From Steromphala cineraria (Eukaryota > Mollusca > Gastropoda > Trochida > Trochidae): a stretch of DNA of 64,000 nt. Position 1 is the first letter of the stretch, and each line of letters begins with the position of its first letter. The notes under the pieces are model-generated. The model saw only the letters and a program-made list of their open reading frames with translations, searched no databases and was not told the origin of the DNA. This document shows positions 12,359 to 26,010 of this stretch, in pieces. The stretch spans positions 70,262,471 through 70,326,470 of the forward strand of contig OU744720.1 of the NCBI GenBank assembly GCA_916613615.1. Direction: 5' to 3'. The position numbers and the translations under genes are program-made.

Positions 12359-13662
12359 TGTTTGATCGATCCATGTTGTCAACAGAACGCGAGCATTCTA
12401 TACCAGTATGTGTACATACGTTGTAAGAACACACAGACTTCTCTCGTTCTTTCATGTGAGCTAGTTGGAGTTGAATGATTTGCTAAACAAAAGGAGCCTT
12501 CATTGAGTCTAGGGTCTCAGTGTCTCGGTCACTTTGTCTAGACGAACTGAATACGCATCAAACCAAAAGTCTGAAGCTAAAGTAATCAGTATTTCTCATA
12601 AATTTACATGAATGTACGGTTGTTCTTTTATACAAGAACTATGAATAATGGTTTTAGGGAGATGCGAGGGCGTAGTCCCGCTTCATGGCTGAGTGAATAT
12701 TAATGTTTAGTCTATTTCATTGATTCAAGAACGTTTGTAGGACGTGAATATAGATACGAACATGCAGCCCTTCGATTTTTATCGTATTCAAGGTAGATGG
12801 CTTGGCATATATACATGGATTAAGGTTAAGATTGGATACACTAATTTTCAATGGAAAGATTATAACAAATACCTATTGCAAAAAACGTTCTAGGGCATGT
12901 TTTGTGCATGATTACAAAGCTAGCATCCGAATAATTACGACACAGATGATGAAATACTCGTAACATAATTTGCGACATTGAAGAGATAACAGAAAAATAG
13001 TCTATTCATCAATTTGTGTAATCATTCAAATTCAAATTGTATGTAGTTGTTCAATATTAAGAGCAAAGCTAACACGAGATTCATTACGACATTGATGATG
13101 AAATACTCGCATCAGAATCAACGATGATGTACTACATGGGAGATGAGAATTAAGTCGTTGTTGTATTCTGTTGCTAAGCAACGGGAGAAGTTATATGCGT
13201 TTCATATCAATAACACTTAAGAAAATTCCTGTTGGAGCGGTTGACTGGCCGACATGTAATCATTACGTTAGTCTCAACATCAATATTTAACTGTTTGATT
13301 TATTTACATTGAGGTATTCTCTGGAGTGGATTGTATTTGTGAGAGCAGACATCGGCAGATTTTTATATTCGTTAACGATGATTATTAATTAATGACCGTG
13401 TGACAGGTAGCATCAAATGAAAGTTTAATAGACAGGTGATCGCAGAGGAATTTTTAGTGTCTCCACAAATGTCGTTACACATCTTTCAATTCTGTGCATG
13501 ATTAATTGTTTGCAACGAAGCTTATTACAAAACTTGATTCAATGATTAACAAAAGTGAAGCTAATTATGCAAAAGTTAAACTTATAAGATTCAAACAGGT
13601 TATAACTGTGTGGACAAACACATTGTGAAAATCATTTCTTAAAAATTCTATTATATGAAATT

Positions 13663-13749
13663 TCAGTCTAAGTAAACCTGGCCTCAATATTATCCGTTTC
13701 AGTTTAGGAGTTAAACGGATAATATTGAGGCTAGGTTTACTTAGACTGA
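13663..13749. repeat. Near-perfect 37-bp inverted repeat (hairpin or MITE)
   Basis: Arms 13663-13699 and 13713-13749 are reverse complements at 36 of 37 positions, with a 13-nt loop. The stem extends weakly further out through AAATTTCA/TGAAATTT after a 2-nt bulge. Transcribed from either strand it would form a long hairpin. It is most likely a recent foldback element, and a small-RNA precursor is an alternative. Confidence 0.85.
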
Positions 13750-14419
13750 TGAAATTTAAGGGATGTCTGAATTTCAAAACAAATCTTAAAATTGAAATTA
13801 AATGCAAAATAAAATGACAGCAACATAACGGTTTTGACTCTATGTAACAGGTCCTAAGCTCCGCCCACATTAATGCCGATTCCCTCATGTTAGTTCAATG
13901 ACAAAAAATAGTTCATAGAAAAGATTTCGAAACATATCTAACATGTTTTTCTTAAGAATAATGTTAGTCAATGATTAAACTCAAGAATGAATATTTAATT
14001 TCATTCAAACACTTTCAAATAATATTATTGAAAACCGTGTGTCATGGTTGTTTCACCACTGTGCAATGCTACATTGTGAAAATAGTTCTCATGTCCACCT
14101 GACCTTGTTTCGTCCAAGCAGCAGGCACGATTCATATAACCTTCATAATGTGACGGTTATTTTGTATAACCTCAACTTCAGGATTCATTGAAGTGTAAAC
14201 CGGCCACATGACCTTGTTAGATCCAATCAGAAGGGAATATATCGCTTGAATTTCATAGTCTGAATTTATTTCATGTTATTGATGGTTTGTTAATTTTATG
14301 AAATTCAAACTTGAAAACGTAAAGAATAAAATTTAAAAGTAAATGAGATAAATTAGATATCTTTGTTGGATATCAATATTTCACGTTCAAAAGCAATGTG
14401 ACGTTAAAGGTAATGTAAT

Positions 14420-14530
14420 TACAGTAGAACACGAATGTAACGAACTCCAAGGGAGCAACGCGTTTAGCTGTCATGATAGGGTTTTTGAGGGGACTTCAAA
14501 ATGTGTTCGCTATATCCGAGTTTTACTGTA
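14420..14530. mobile_element. Short TIR element, 111 bp
   Basis: Starts TACAGTAGAACACGAATGTA and ends with the related inverted sequence (TATATCCGAGTTTTACTGTA). Flanking TA dinucleotides fit Tc1/mariner-type target sites. The ends resemble short MITEs with CGAATATAACGAAC-type termini seen in many invertebrates. No coding content. Confidence 0.65.
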
Positions 14531-17500
14531 TTAGAAGTGATGGCACTATTTACATTTTTCCAAATATCAGCCGAAATATCCAAGAATATAATGCTCACTT
14601 CATGGTTCTCTTACACGAACCTTGTACCTACCACACCTGATAAACGCATAAAACATTAATTGCAAGCTTATTGGGGGCTATATGATGAAACAGAGCACAG
14701 CCATGAGAAAAGTCCATCATCAGTTGACCGATTGGAAAACATTGCAGTAGCCCTCGCTCAACATCAATGCGGGTAACTTAGTACCCAATGATACTTGCAT
14801 CAGTAAAAGGATCAACTAAACTTGGTATTGCTGTGGATGTGACTTAGAATCACGGAACTTACTTTTTAAGAATTTGATTTAATCAATTGTGGCATGAACA
14901 TTATAACGATACTAAAATACTACCGAAAACACACGCAAATATCAACAAATAAAATTATTCTACGATAGGGATAAAAGCGACGATGAACAATATCATTTGG
15001 AAAAACTTGGGACTTTTGCACACTCAACCATTAGCATTGACAACCATAAAGTCACTGAGACACATGTCGAAAAAATCAACTTCAAATGTTCAAATTAGCG
15101 ACAGTGGATCTTTTAATCCGATATCAAGTTAAATGCAGGTTGAAAGATAATCAATGCTTTGCAAAAAGGAAACTAAAACTTTGAACTGTTACAGTGAGAG
15201 GAGACAGAGCAGAGAGATTGAGGAGAATGTGATTACGTCTTAGAGACGCGAGTTAAGTGGAACAGGCACTTCTCAACAAAACTAAAGGATTTCGTAATAA
15301 AGTTGAATATAGACAATTCAAGCTTAAACTTTCCGTTCATAACTCATGACCGACAACCGGATGAACGGCCATTGATCTCGAGATCTCGCGAGATTTCTGC
15401 ACGCGGTTTGCCTACAGCTGAGCCTGATCGAATAAACTGCCCATCAGCTTGCTTGCATTGGCTTTGCTCCTGTGATGAAACACTTGGCCAATTAATTAAA
15501 TATTCTGCCCATATATTGGCCGACCTCTGTGGGCCGATTCAGTACTACCGCAAACTAACCTGATTTAGAGTACAATTGGATGAGAGGCCGTGAATTTATA
15601 TTCACAGAATAAATCGCCAGAGGGCTTGACGGGCCGAATAGTGTAGAAGTGTTCAGTGGTCAATGCAACAGTTGCTTCCACTAACTATCAATGAATCTGG
15701 AGGTCTGATGCTTCAGGACATTGAGGAGGATCAAAGAAAGAAAGGCTAACTCTTTCTGAAGAGTAGGACTACTGGAATGTGATAACGTTACCATTGGTAC
15801 CATGTTTGGTACAGTTTGCAAAATTCAGGATCATGTCTTGAAGGCGGTTTGCAAATTTAAAAAAACAACATAATCTATCATTTTTTTAAAAGTCGGCCCT
15901 ATCCTAATTATATTCTAACCATACTAATCAGTGTATGAAAAAAGCCTGAGAAGTTACCAGCCCGAAAGAATGATTTTACTTAATTTCATGGTCAAATTCA
16001 ACAAAAACATTAAAAAGTTACCAGCCCACACCAGAAGTTACCCGTTTCGGGCTGTCGGACGGGTCTTATTTCATACACTGTACTAATATACATTCCCTTC
16101 AACTTCAATCCCGATAACTTTCAAGAACTCATAATACGTTCCTGTTTTGAGACGCATTTACTATGTACTATTTCTCTTGTTCAGCGCCATTGAGCAGCTT
16201 AAAGTTTGAAAATAGGCGCTATACAAATAACTTATTGTTTTTAACTGCACCAGTCTCCAGTACAGGCTTGTTGTAGTACAGCTAAACTCCGAACCTCGTG
16301 GTTTGGGTTCAGCGCCCTTTTAGCAATCTTCCTTTGAGTTCTCATTTGTCAAGCTTCATCGCTGTAGCGTAGACAGCAATTAAGCACAGAAAAGTTTTGG
16401 AAAATGCTGCAAGGATTAAACTAGCCCGTTATTTTAACTCCCGCAATTTATGTCTTGACATGACATTCATTATAGTTCAATTCAAGCCAATATCCACAAT
16501 GTAGACACGGACTGATGGAGTTAAGGTAAAATCCATTCAATCATTGATATGAAAACTTCAACTGCAATTTAACGAGTAATGGATAAATCAAACTTGCTGG
16601 CAATGTTCAAAATGCTGGAAAGTCGACCACTATCTTCATGGCGATGACAATTTAGTTAAGGAAATGTTATATCACTACAGTATTATTTTAATAGAAGAGA
16701 AAAGACGTTTTTTTTAGAATAAAGGCCACGTGTCAATGTTTGTTATAAAATACAGATGGTTATCAATTTAATAGGTTTGGTTCTTATTTTTATATTTATT
16801 ATAACAAAATAAATGTACAATTTAGTTCACAAACTAGAACATCACAACAGAGTTGTATTAGTAGCCTTATCTAATTAAGCAAATCAGATCTTTCCCATTT
16901 AGGTATTGGAAAAGATGTGAAGAGAATATGATCAAAAACCGTTTTCATGTAATGTGATTTATGCAGTAAAATAACTTACATTTCTTTAACTGACAAGGAC
17001 AAGAATGCAGTCATAAATGTCAAAGTAATTTGTTACTTTCAAAAACAACATGGTCTTTTCGAGGCTTGTGACGCATTTAGACAAAAACAACGAAGATAGA
17101 AAAATTGATTTTCACCTTGAAGATTTCTTACTAGGAGACATCAGAACGACTCCTAACAATAAAGACAGGCCTGTGTCATTGAAATACGGAATATAACTGT
17201 TACCCGTTTGATGTTCTTGTAAAACTTTTTAGAGACTTACTTAATCATATACATACAAAGAGACAACGACAAAAGATCTAATCAACCTAAGTTAGAATGT
17301 GGATACATTCTTAAAAAAAGATGCGAGTTCACTGTAGAAACATGGAACTGACGCGGGAGAGTCTTTGATCTATACTGTATGTTCCATAAGAAGTTCCAAC
17401 GATGTTACAACCTTTGTGAGAAAAGATAACCAATGACAAACAGACAAAAGGCGTGACATTTTGATGGCAACATACTGCGATGGGGAGATGGGAGTTTCAT

Positions 17501-20500
17501 GTTCTGTTTCATGTTCAATGAAGGTCAGAATTACTGAAGTCTTCTTTATCAATGCTTGCTGTAAGTTCACATATACAAAAACATTTTCTATAACTCACCT
17601 CCCCCAATTTAACGAGTCCTTATTTAATACCATTTTGACATTTGAACTAAGTCTCATCTCAAATATAATATATAATATATATACAAATATATAAGTTGCT
17701 TCAAAGAAGGAGGCAGAATCGTAAGGTTACGTCCACTTACTGAATACGGTATATGTCCGCTCTAATGTTTCATTACCAAAGATTCTTCCACATGGTAATC
17801 TATAGCCAACATCTATCCATAATTCAATGACATTTTGAAATATTAGTTTGGGAGAATTAATTAAATCACAAAAGGATGTTGATCATTTGTATTCGGTTGT
17901 ACTTATTTATGATCCACTACATTTACTACAGTGAAATTCCAATTCAATATTGATCACATCGTTCATAAATAAACCACTTCTGAATTCTCATCATTGCGTT
18001 CTAAATGTTTACATTTAATTAGAATGCTTTATAAATGTGACCACGTAAATCTGGTCAGGATTTTGGTCAGTTTCATGTTAAAAGAGTCCAGATACATCTT
18101 ACATTATATAACGAAGTGCAAGTGACGCGATCTTTCTTAAATTACTCATAGATCACAACTCCTTTAAATATTAACAAATATGAAAGCTAAAAGGACAGAA
18201 AAGCAAAGATAACATCCTGGGAATATGAAAAGGTTCTACAATCTCCCAGTGAAATTGAAAATAATAAATACTACAATGAATATGAAATATAGAGAACAAT
18301 GTTCACTCATCTACAAAACTATCTACCCTGTAGGTACCAGGGAGGGGACTATTTTATTTATGCAATACAATTTTACATACTGCTTATTCTGAATACAGAT
18401 AAAATTATCTCCTCTCTATCAAAAGCTTTATTGAAGTCTTTCGGTAAACTTGCGGGGATATTATTTGAAATATTTAAGATATTGTTTATTTCAATATTCC
18501 GTGTCATCCGTATGTTCACCCTTCTTCGAAATACAATGGATCTGTCATTTAAAAATTATCACAATTTTTATTGATTAATCAAGATAACATATCAAGACTT
18601 AGTCGAGCTAAGCGAGAACTGGCAATTTGAGTAAGATAAGGCCAAAGTAAATATACTAAGACAAATTGAGGAATGCATTCTGGCACACTTGGCATTCATT
18701 GAATTCATGACCAAAAATTCATATTTGAAACATAGTTGATTTTGATTTTTGGAATATATAAGGCGAGTTAAATGTATGTGATGACGGCTTAAACAACCGT
18801 AAAAAGCATTAAATTTGTTTTTCTGCTTCAAAGTTTGGGGTGTAGTATTGCATTGAGCGGACCTTTGACCTTATTTAAGTAAGATTCATGTTTAAATTTA
18901 AATGCAATATTCATTCCTTGCTCCGAAGATATCTCAAAGTCTTAAAACGTCTTTTTATCTTAACATATAAAACGACTGAAAGTCAGTCTAGAAGAAGAAG
19001 ATTCTCGTGCCCAATTCAAACAAAATGGCGGATTCTATTTCCGTGTCTACTGCCGTTACACAGCGTGAGTTTTCTCCCAAAAGCCTTGATATTCACATGA
19101 ATTAATTAACAAGATGATAAATACACCATACCCTACATTCTTCTTATAAGAATAATCAATAATGCTGAATTTATATTATATGCAACGATGTCATTAAATC
19201 TTGCCATTCATCAAATGTGATAATTTGTTCTAAAAAGTAAATCCAAATAATTATCTGACTCAAATGATTTGTGTTCGATAACAAACAGAATATTTTCTAT
19301 AAATATTTATCATAAGAAGAATCCGTCTTTCATATCAAGTAACAATTAAATGAGAAAATATTTGACATTGAATAAATGCATAATGAACGTTTTCTCTGTC
19401 CAAATGCAACAGTTATTGACAGACGTAGTTAAAACAAGAGCCAACGGAGAATATTCGTGAGACAGCAGTCGCCCTGAATTGAAATGAACAATAATGGAGA
19501 AGTTTTTTTACAACACTGTAGGCATTTGACACTACGCTGAAAGGCTTGACCTTAGACAGATACAAGCCCTGTGCACAGGCAGTTGAAAAAAATATCTTAC
19601 TCGACGTAACAATCTCTTAAACATTCATTAACTTTCGGCATTAAACAATTTAAAAAAACTAACAAGCACCCAGAAACGTTATTCCACAGACTTTGACATT
19701 TTGACCTATGTGGCAACTCCGTATTAAACAAACATGGGATAAGGTTCGACACAAATATCGCGAGGGTCGCGTGAGAGCGCGAGATCTGAGAGCGGAAGTT
19801 GCCACTCGTTCCATCTTGACAAAATATGAGTCAACAGACGTCTGGTTCTTGTATACCTGCTGTGTCATCGTGACCTTTGTGATCGATTTATAACTGTTTG
19901 AACAATATTTATTTTCATGCACAAAACTATGTCGATTGCTTCGTCAATATATACAGACAAACAAGGGAATAAGTTAAGCTAGCGAAAGTAACGGTCTCTT
20001 CTGTTGAACATTCCATTAGTCTATCGGAAATTAAGTACGGATATTTGTGGGTGCTTAATCCATAAAGCTTATCGACTTGCGGACATAACAGGTCTCACTT
20101 CTCAAGCCAATAGCATAGCAAACAGCGTAATTAGCTCCTTGTATCAGAGTTTAGACCACTATGTAAGAAGTATATTGCAATGATGGGGGTTCCAAAGTTA
20201 TGTTTGATAAAAGAAGAAAGCCACGTTGTGAACGTTTGATAAGGTCAAAGTTTCAATTTTGACAGTGCACGTCAAAAGGGTAACGTTACAAATCAACGTT
20301 AAGATAAACGTTCTCAAAAACCCTATCTCGGTATGATGTTAACTTGACGTATTTCAGTAGATGTGAAGTTTTGAACACTGGCTAGTAGAGTTTTAAAAAC
20401 GGGTAGTTCCTTTATGAAAGAGCTTGTTTGCAATGTAGTCGTCCCTCTTGAATAGATGAAAAGCTATATTGTGCACAATCATAGTCTGGTTACTTGAAAT

Positions 20501-20810
20501 AATATGAAAGGCTACTTAATGTTGTACACATATCTACAGCAGACAAACAGGGGGTCGAACTGGACGTTAATCAAACCACGTTTTTATGATGCCTATAGGA
20601 CACATAGTAGCCATTTCATGATTCTCTACCCAGTCAAAACCTCCACAAGACAGGGACGAAGTAAACTGAAAGATAATCCTAATTAGGAACACATATCTAC
20701 ATCAAACAGATATGCCAACCCTTGAAGAATACGAACCCAGATATTATTCCTGATTAGGATCACATTGTGCCTTTATTTCAATATTATACAATTATAGACA
20801 TGATGATGAG

Positions 20811-20961
20811 GTCAATACCTGTTTGTATAGACCCGAGTAAAAACAATATCGACCTCGGACGTCAATACCTGTTTTTATAGACCCGAGTAAAACAATATTG
20901 ACTGAGGACGAAGTCCGAGGTCGATATTGTTTTTACCCGGGTCTATAAAACAGGTATTGAC
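20811..20961. mobile_element. Foldback element with a duplicated arm
   Basis: Arm 1 (20811-20859) and the inverted arm (20913-20961) match except for one substitution and one 1-bp deletion. Between them a second direct copy of arm 1 (20861-20903) is inserted. All arms begin or end with GTCAATACCTGTTT...TATAGACCCGAGT. The structure arm-arm-inverted arm suggests a MITE with an internal duplication, or one element inside another. GGTCAATG and AAGTCAATAT fragments recur to about 21180, so the element may be part of a larger block. Confidence 0.75.
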
Positions 20962-22195
20962 CGAATTCACCAGTCCATAATTGTTTTATTATGTCTCGGT
21001 CAAAAGAAACAAAAGAGAATAGAAAACTACAGTAATGATCCGCATTTGGGCTTGATTGTTGGCAAGATCGGGTCAATGACGTCATGAAACAACGGTTTGA
21101 TGTCATCGGATCCATTTTTAGTAACTCAAGTCAATATTGCTTTTGGTCGGACTCAGGGTCACGGAGGTCAAGTCAATATCACTTTCTGTCGACTGTCACG
21201 TGACCGGTTCTCGACCAATCGGATTGCCGGACAAATACGATCACATAATAATAAACGTTATGAAAACTCTTATGCGTTGTCTCTGGACACATGAATAAGA
21301 ACTCCTTGAGCTTCAACCCCGCCCCCAAACCGTCGAAACCTCAGTAAGTCATGGGCATTCTGAATTTAGGCAGCAATGGAACATCTATATAACATATAAC
21401 AGACAAACCATTAAAGGACCTTCGAACCCGGACCTTATTCCAGATTAAGATCAAAGTCTAGCTTTATTTGAATAACAAATATGACTTACTCATTTGAGGA
21501 TATCATGAGATGAGAACAAGTTCTGCATGTTGTCCCTTAACACACAACTAGTCCCTATTGCAGTCCCAACCCTCATCATTATCCCCCTCATTATCAGCTT
21601 GCGGGCAATTCCACCGGTCACAATAGTCAATCAGACCCTTCAATATCTCCCTCCCTTTTCACACTCGAGTGGGCTGGGAATGATGAAAAATCAATGCGAC
21701 ATTTGCCATGTTTGGGGTAGGTAAATAATGTCCATGTAGCTGTCGAGTCGGGAAATAATGGTCATTTTGAGGAGGACGTGAGTTGTTGAAATCCGTATGA
21801 TTCCCCATGTTGGTCCATAGCTTTATGTTTGCCTAGTGGAATATGGCTCTATGGTCAAAGAGTCAGACCGGCTGCTATAGGCAATAGATGGTTGATGAAC
21901 ATAAACTTGATAAAATGAGTTATGGACCGCCCCGATTTTCAAAATTTCAGTACAAATTCTCTACACAAAAAGGTCCAAAATACATAATTATTGAATATTG
22001 GGGTTGCCCTGTCCTAACCTTTTTGTTTTGTTTGGTATATTTATCGGTTTGCCTTTTCATGTTCTTATTCCTATTCTAATTCATCTAAATTTCAATATGA
22101 AAGCTATAATAACGCTTCTGAGTTTGGATAGTCCTTAACCGTGGAGGAGTGCTTGTATGGTGCTATGAACATGCATCATGCAGAGCCACATGCGT

Positions 22196-22620
22196 CTCAG
22201 ATATGTTAGTCTCTGGAGACATGACGACGAGAACACAGCACATGTCAGACAAAGAGAACATACTCTTGTACAACCTTGTGACCCGGAAGCAATCCTTCAG
22301 GCCGTGCTGTCAGTAAGCAGCTAGAGAGTGAGTGGGAGTTATTGTTTAGCACCGCTTGGGCAATATTGCAACCATTAGCGGCGAGAGCAGCTAGAGAAGT
22401 GACAGAATATATAATGAAACTATCAAAAATTGAAAAGGCCTGTGTTAGCTTATGCACCAACCGCTCAGAAATGTAAGTCTCTGACGTGGAGAACACAGAA
22501 CATATTCTCGAGATATAACAAACCCCAGAGAGCGAAGTTCTGACCCTGAACCAGTAATGCAGCCATGTTGTCGGCAGGCAGCTATATGGGAGTGACAAGA
22601 ATATGTAATGAATCTATCCA
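22196..22620. repeat. Imperfect duplication, blocks of about 190-270 bp
   Basis: CTCAGATATGTTAGTCTCTG (22198) recurs as CTCAGAAATGTAAGTCTCTG (22466), each followed by GAGAACACAG. A second block, GCAGCTAGAGAAGTGACAGA at about 22386, recurs as GCAGCTATATGGGAGTGACA at about 22577. The blocks have different periods, so this is a rearranged duplication. A minus-strand open frame of 117 codons across it has no recognisable domain. Confidence 0.5.
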
Positions 22621-24317
22621 AAAAGGCTAGTGTCGGAATGAGTTGGCAGGTTGTGTCGATGGCACCATTGATACGATCATGTGAGCGTTTCAGCTTGTCT
22701 GAGTAGATAACCTATTCCCGTGTGGCAATGGACTCGTAATGTCCGTGTAAGCACCTCGTGTATCAGCGTGAGTAAGGTGTTGGTTGGTACTGGGGAAAGG
22801 CGAGGTACATTGTGGACAGGATCCTAAATAGAAGTTTGCCCTGAGAGATTGTGTGCGAAGGCAACAAATGATATCCTTGATAAGAACCAACAGCCTCATA
22901 CCATCACATATATACGTTAAAAAGTATAAACTTGAGACGAAACTCATTGTGGACGGTAAATTAGCCTCGGGAATATATAAATAAAGAATTTTTAGTTTTC
23001 TACAAGACATTTTTGATAACTGTACTTTTTAAAACTTTATCATTTATCATATTTTCTAAATGTTCGTATACTCCTAATTATTTTTAGTCAAGTACATCAT
23101 AGTTTTAAAGCATAAACAAAGACTATAGAAGTGAACCTATTGTGAATGTCAGTGAAGTTTACATGCATCTGTTTTCAGGAATAAGATATTCTCAAAGAAT
23201 AAACCGTGGAAAGAATGCTTCGATAATATTGAGACTGCAATGTGGATTAAAATTATTCAAAGTACGATATAAATGTTATATTTTCTAGCTTCAATCGATA
23301 AATATTCTCCAAATTGTGCCATGTCATCAATTATCAGGAAAGATACTTCCTGATCAATATGTTTGAAATCGATTTCCATACATGCTCTTGAAGTATTATT
23401 CCATATGTAAGATTTTCTTAATTTTTTCTCTACACAAAATACAACAGAGGGTTTTTATTCTGTCAAGAGAGACAAACTTTAGCCATACAGATAGATCCAA
23501 ACATATTATGGACGAGATTTTGAATTTGATTGACCTAGTTCAACAATGGCCATAAAGGCAAAACGGTCACTCGAAACAAACACATTTACAAACACACGCC
23601 TGCCAAAATGTTTTATCTTACAGATCGGCATCCAGCTACCATTTGAACCACAAACTTGACATGGCAGACATGTTCAAGACGTTAACAGCATTCAACTGAT
23701 TAGTAGACAATTGTTTATTGTCTCAGGAATTTGAATATCCATTACAGTACAGGTTACAAATGAAGGCAGCTATTGAAATTTCAAAAAAAAAATTTAAACT
23801 TTAAATCATCAATTAGTTAATGGTTTGTTGAAACAGAAAGTGTGGTAAAGGATCTAAGATATCGATACTTATGCCATTACATCACGAAAAAAATTCAACA
23901 AAAAGTCTGACGTTTTCTTCCTTCACGAGTTTGGCACATCCTTACTGGCATGTGATCTATCACGACACACACATTTCTTTCATCTGAATTAGATTTGGTT
24001 GATATATTGTCTTTATTTATGTAGATCTTGAAAAACCTTGCTCCAAGCAAACTCCCCTACCATAAAACACTCATTTATCACACGATGTCCAAATCCCACG
24101 AGAGCACGTAATTTCAACGATTTACATAACCTACCTTATCGATTTACTTATGGTCTCATTGGTTCAATTTTACCAGGGCAATTCCAACTACGAATACTTT
24201 GTCTGACATATAGATCCTAGCTAGTTATTCCACGAACAGTAAATAGGAGGTATCCGACTGCATATTGAACAGGCTGGTCACGATATAGCAAGCCATTAAC
24301 TGACCACGACCATACCG

Positions 24318-25520
24318 CTTGAAAAGGGTCTATCTCTAAATGCTTAAAGGGTTCAGGACCAACTGCATTTACATACAGACTTCAAATACATTGCAGCAAA
24401 CAAAAGCGTCATACCATAACACATGCCATATCATTTTGTACCCACACTGGACATATTCAAACATAGACTCTACACTCAGACTTGGTAACCATAAGCACAT
24501 AAAGCTCGAAAAGGGTCTATCTCTTTATGCTTAAGGGGATCAGGACCAACTGCATTTACATACAGACTTCAAATACATTGCAGCAAACAAAAGCGTCATA
24601 CCATAACACATGCCAATTCATTTTGTACCCACACTGGACATATTCAAACATAGAATTTACACTCAGACTTGGTAACCTTAAGCACATAAATGCTTGACCA
24701 GGGTAAATTTCTTTATAACTGAGGGCTTGAGAACAAAATAAATTTATATTGATAACAGTTCAAGAACAAAAATAATTCTTTTCAATATGAGACATTTGGA
24801 GGCAATTTCATTTCCATTTATCCTAAACAATGGATGGTAACACGGGCAACAGACTCTCTATTGGAAATGACTGCTGACCAAGACCGCAGGGTTCATATCT
24901 TTATGTTTGAGGGTTTGAAGACCAACAACATTTACATACAGTATATTTATGTTTGAGGGGTTGAAGACCAACAACATTTACATACAGTACATGGACCACA
25001 AACAGGACAATGTCGAGACGTTTCCATGTGAATTATCCATGACTGAATGGCCACACAGACAACAAAATATTGTCTGAAACACTGACCAAATCAATAAGGT
25101 TTGTTGAAGAGTTCATTACCTTATGGTTGAGGGCTTGAAAACAACAAGCATTTACATAATTGTCGAGTCCTGATGAATTAATAAATACGCAATACCATGG
25201 TCAGATATTCGTCATTGAGAGACGCAATAACCGCAATGGATGGGCAAACCGACAACATTAACGTGTATGAACTACTGAGTGACCAAAGGTACACCACTTG
25301 ACCAGGCTCAATCTCTTTATGAATGAGAGCTTAAGGATCAGCAACAGCATTTACATACAGACCAACTACAAATACATACGTTATACCATGAATAAACATT
25401 TCGATTTTGATGAATGACCACACAGACGTAGTTGAGACTGAAATACTGATTGACCAAAAGCTAAAGGTTGACCATGGCACTTCGCTTTATGCTTTAGGAC
25501 CCGAGGACAAACTGCAACCT
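24318..25520. repeat. Satellite-like array, seven units of about 190 bp
   Basis: Units begin near 24318, 24506, 24692, 24885, 25100, 25300 and 25475. Each carries a variant of TCTCTTTATGCTTAAGGG-nn-TCAGGACCAACTGC followed by ATTTACATACAG. The first two units are nearly identical over about 180 bp; the others are diverged and indel-rich. One unit has an extra internal duplication of about 50 bp (near 24945-24990). The array ends only about 170 bp from the first coding exon of IgSF-B, inside intron 1. The near-nucleosomal period and the position next to the promoter are notable. Confidence 0.85.
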
Positions 25521-25692
25521 CAAGTAATAGACAATAGATAGATATGCAATACAATGAGCAGATATGTAAAAACATTCAATGCGGTACGTAGTATCCCCAA
25601 TGGATGATCATACCGGCATTACCTATCTATCGTCTGAAATGCAAAGAATCGGATCAATCAATGCAAGATAAGATAAAAAACACAACTCCTAC

Positions 25693-25747
25693 CTTGAGTG
25701 AGACTTGCGGTGAACAGAACAGCCAACAGAATCCAGTTCCACGCCAT
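25693..25747 (-). CDS. IgSF-B, first coding exon (signal peptide)
   Basis: Reading the minus strand from the ATG at 25747 gives MAWNWILLAVLFTASLTQ and the first base of a Gly codon, then a GTAGGA donor. This is a textbook signal peptide: short start, hydrophobic core (WILLAVLFTA) and a polar, small-residue end suiting cleavage near T-Q-G or S-L-T. The phase-1 donor joins in frame with the Ig1 exon, giving LTQ-GAVDVTLEP. Only 55 bp of coding sequence, too short for simple ORF lists. The start is chosen because it is the only ATG giving a hydrophobic leader in the frame required by the donor phase. A CCAAT/TATA-like promoter lies 260-380 bp upstream. Confidence 0.85.
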
Positions 25748-25990
25748 TGTCCTTTCAGTCGGTTCACGTCTGATCATCCTTCGCTCTCTTCTCAAAGCAG
25801 ACGCAGGCTCGATCGATAGAATATGTTTCTCCGAGTGTCTACAATGTTCTCCGTGACTACAGTCCTCCTCTTTTCAATCTTCACGCCTTACGTACTCTGC
25901 AATCTGAGCACGACTTAAAAAAATATACGATAAACACACAAGAAGCTATAATCCGGTCGCCCAACGATGCCAAACGAAGACACTGGCGGC
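25748..25990 (-). other. Probable 5' UTR of IgSF-B
   Basis: Sequence between the ATG and the TATA-like box. If transcription starts about 25-30 bp downstream of CTAAATATAG (26011-26020), the leader is about 240 nt and unspliced. This is inferred from position; there is no direct evidence for the start site. Confidence 0.4.
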
Positions 25991-26010
25991 AACCAAGCGG
26001 GGAATCCGTT

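Larger units (their letters stand above)
11164..25692 (-). other. Intron 1 of IgSF-B (14.5 kb)
   Basis: A phase-1 intron from the signal-peptide exon donor (CAAG/GTAGGA) to the Ig1 acceptor. It holds many repeats, listed separately: 11884-11937, 12052-12180, 12343-12358, 13663-13749, 14420-14530, 20811-20961, 22196-22620 and 24318-25520. A block near 16190-16240 ending in GGCGCTATACAAATAA resembles the 3' tail of common invertebrate retroelements, but this is too short to call. No further Ig exon was recognised on the minus strand. Confidence 0.7.

Noticed and set aside
16190..16245. GGCGCTATACAAATAA-type tail of a possible LINE or SINE
   Set aside because: Only a short 3' fragment; no body, tail repeat or target duplication could be defined.
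21888..22079. 63-codon plus frame with a hydrophobic C-terminal run
   Set aside because: Very short, no start context or homology; likely chance in T-rich sequence.
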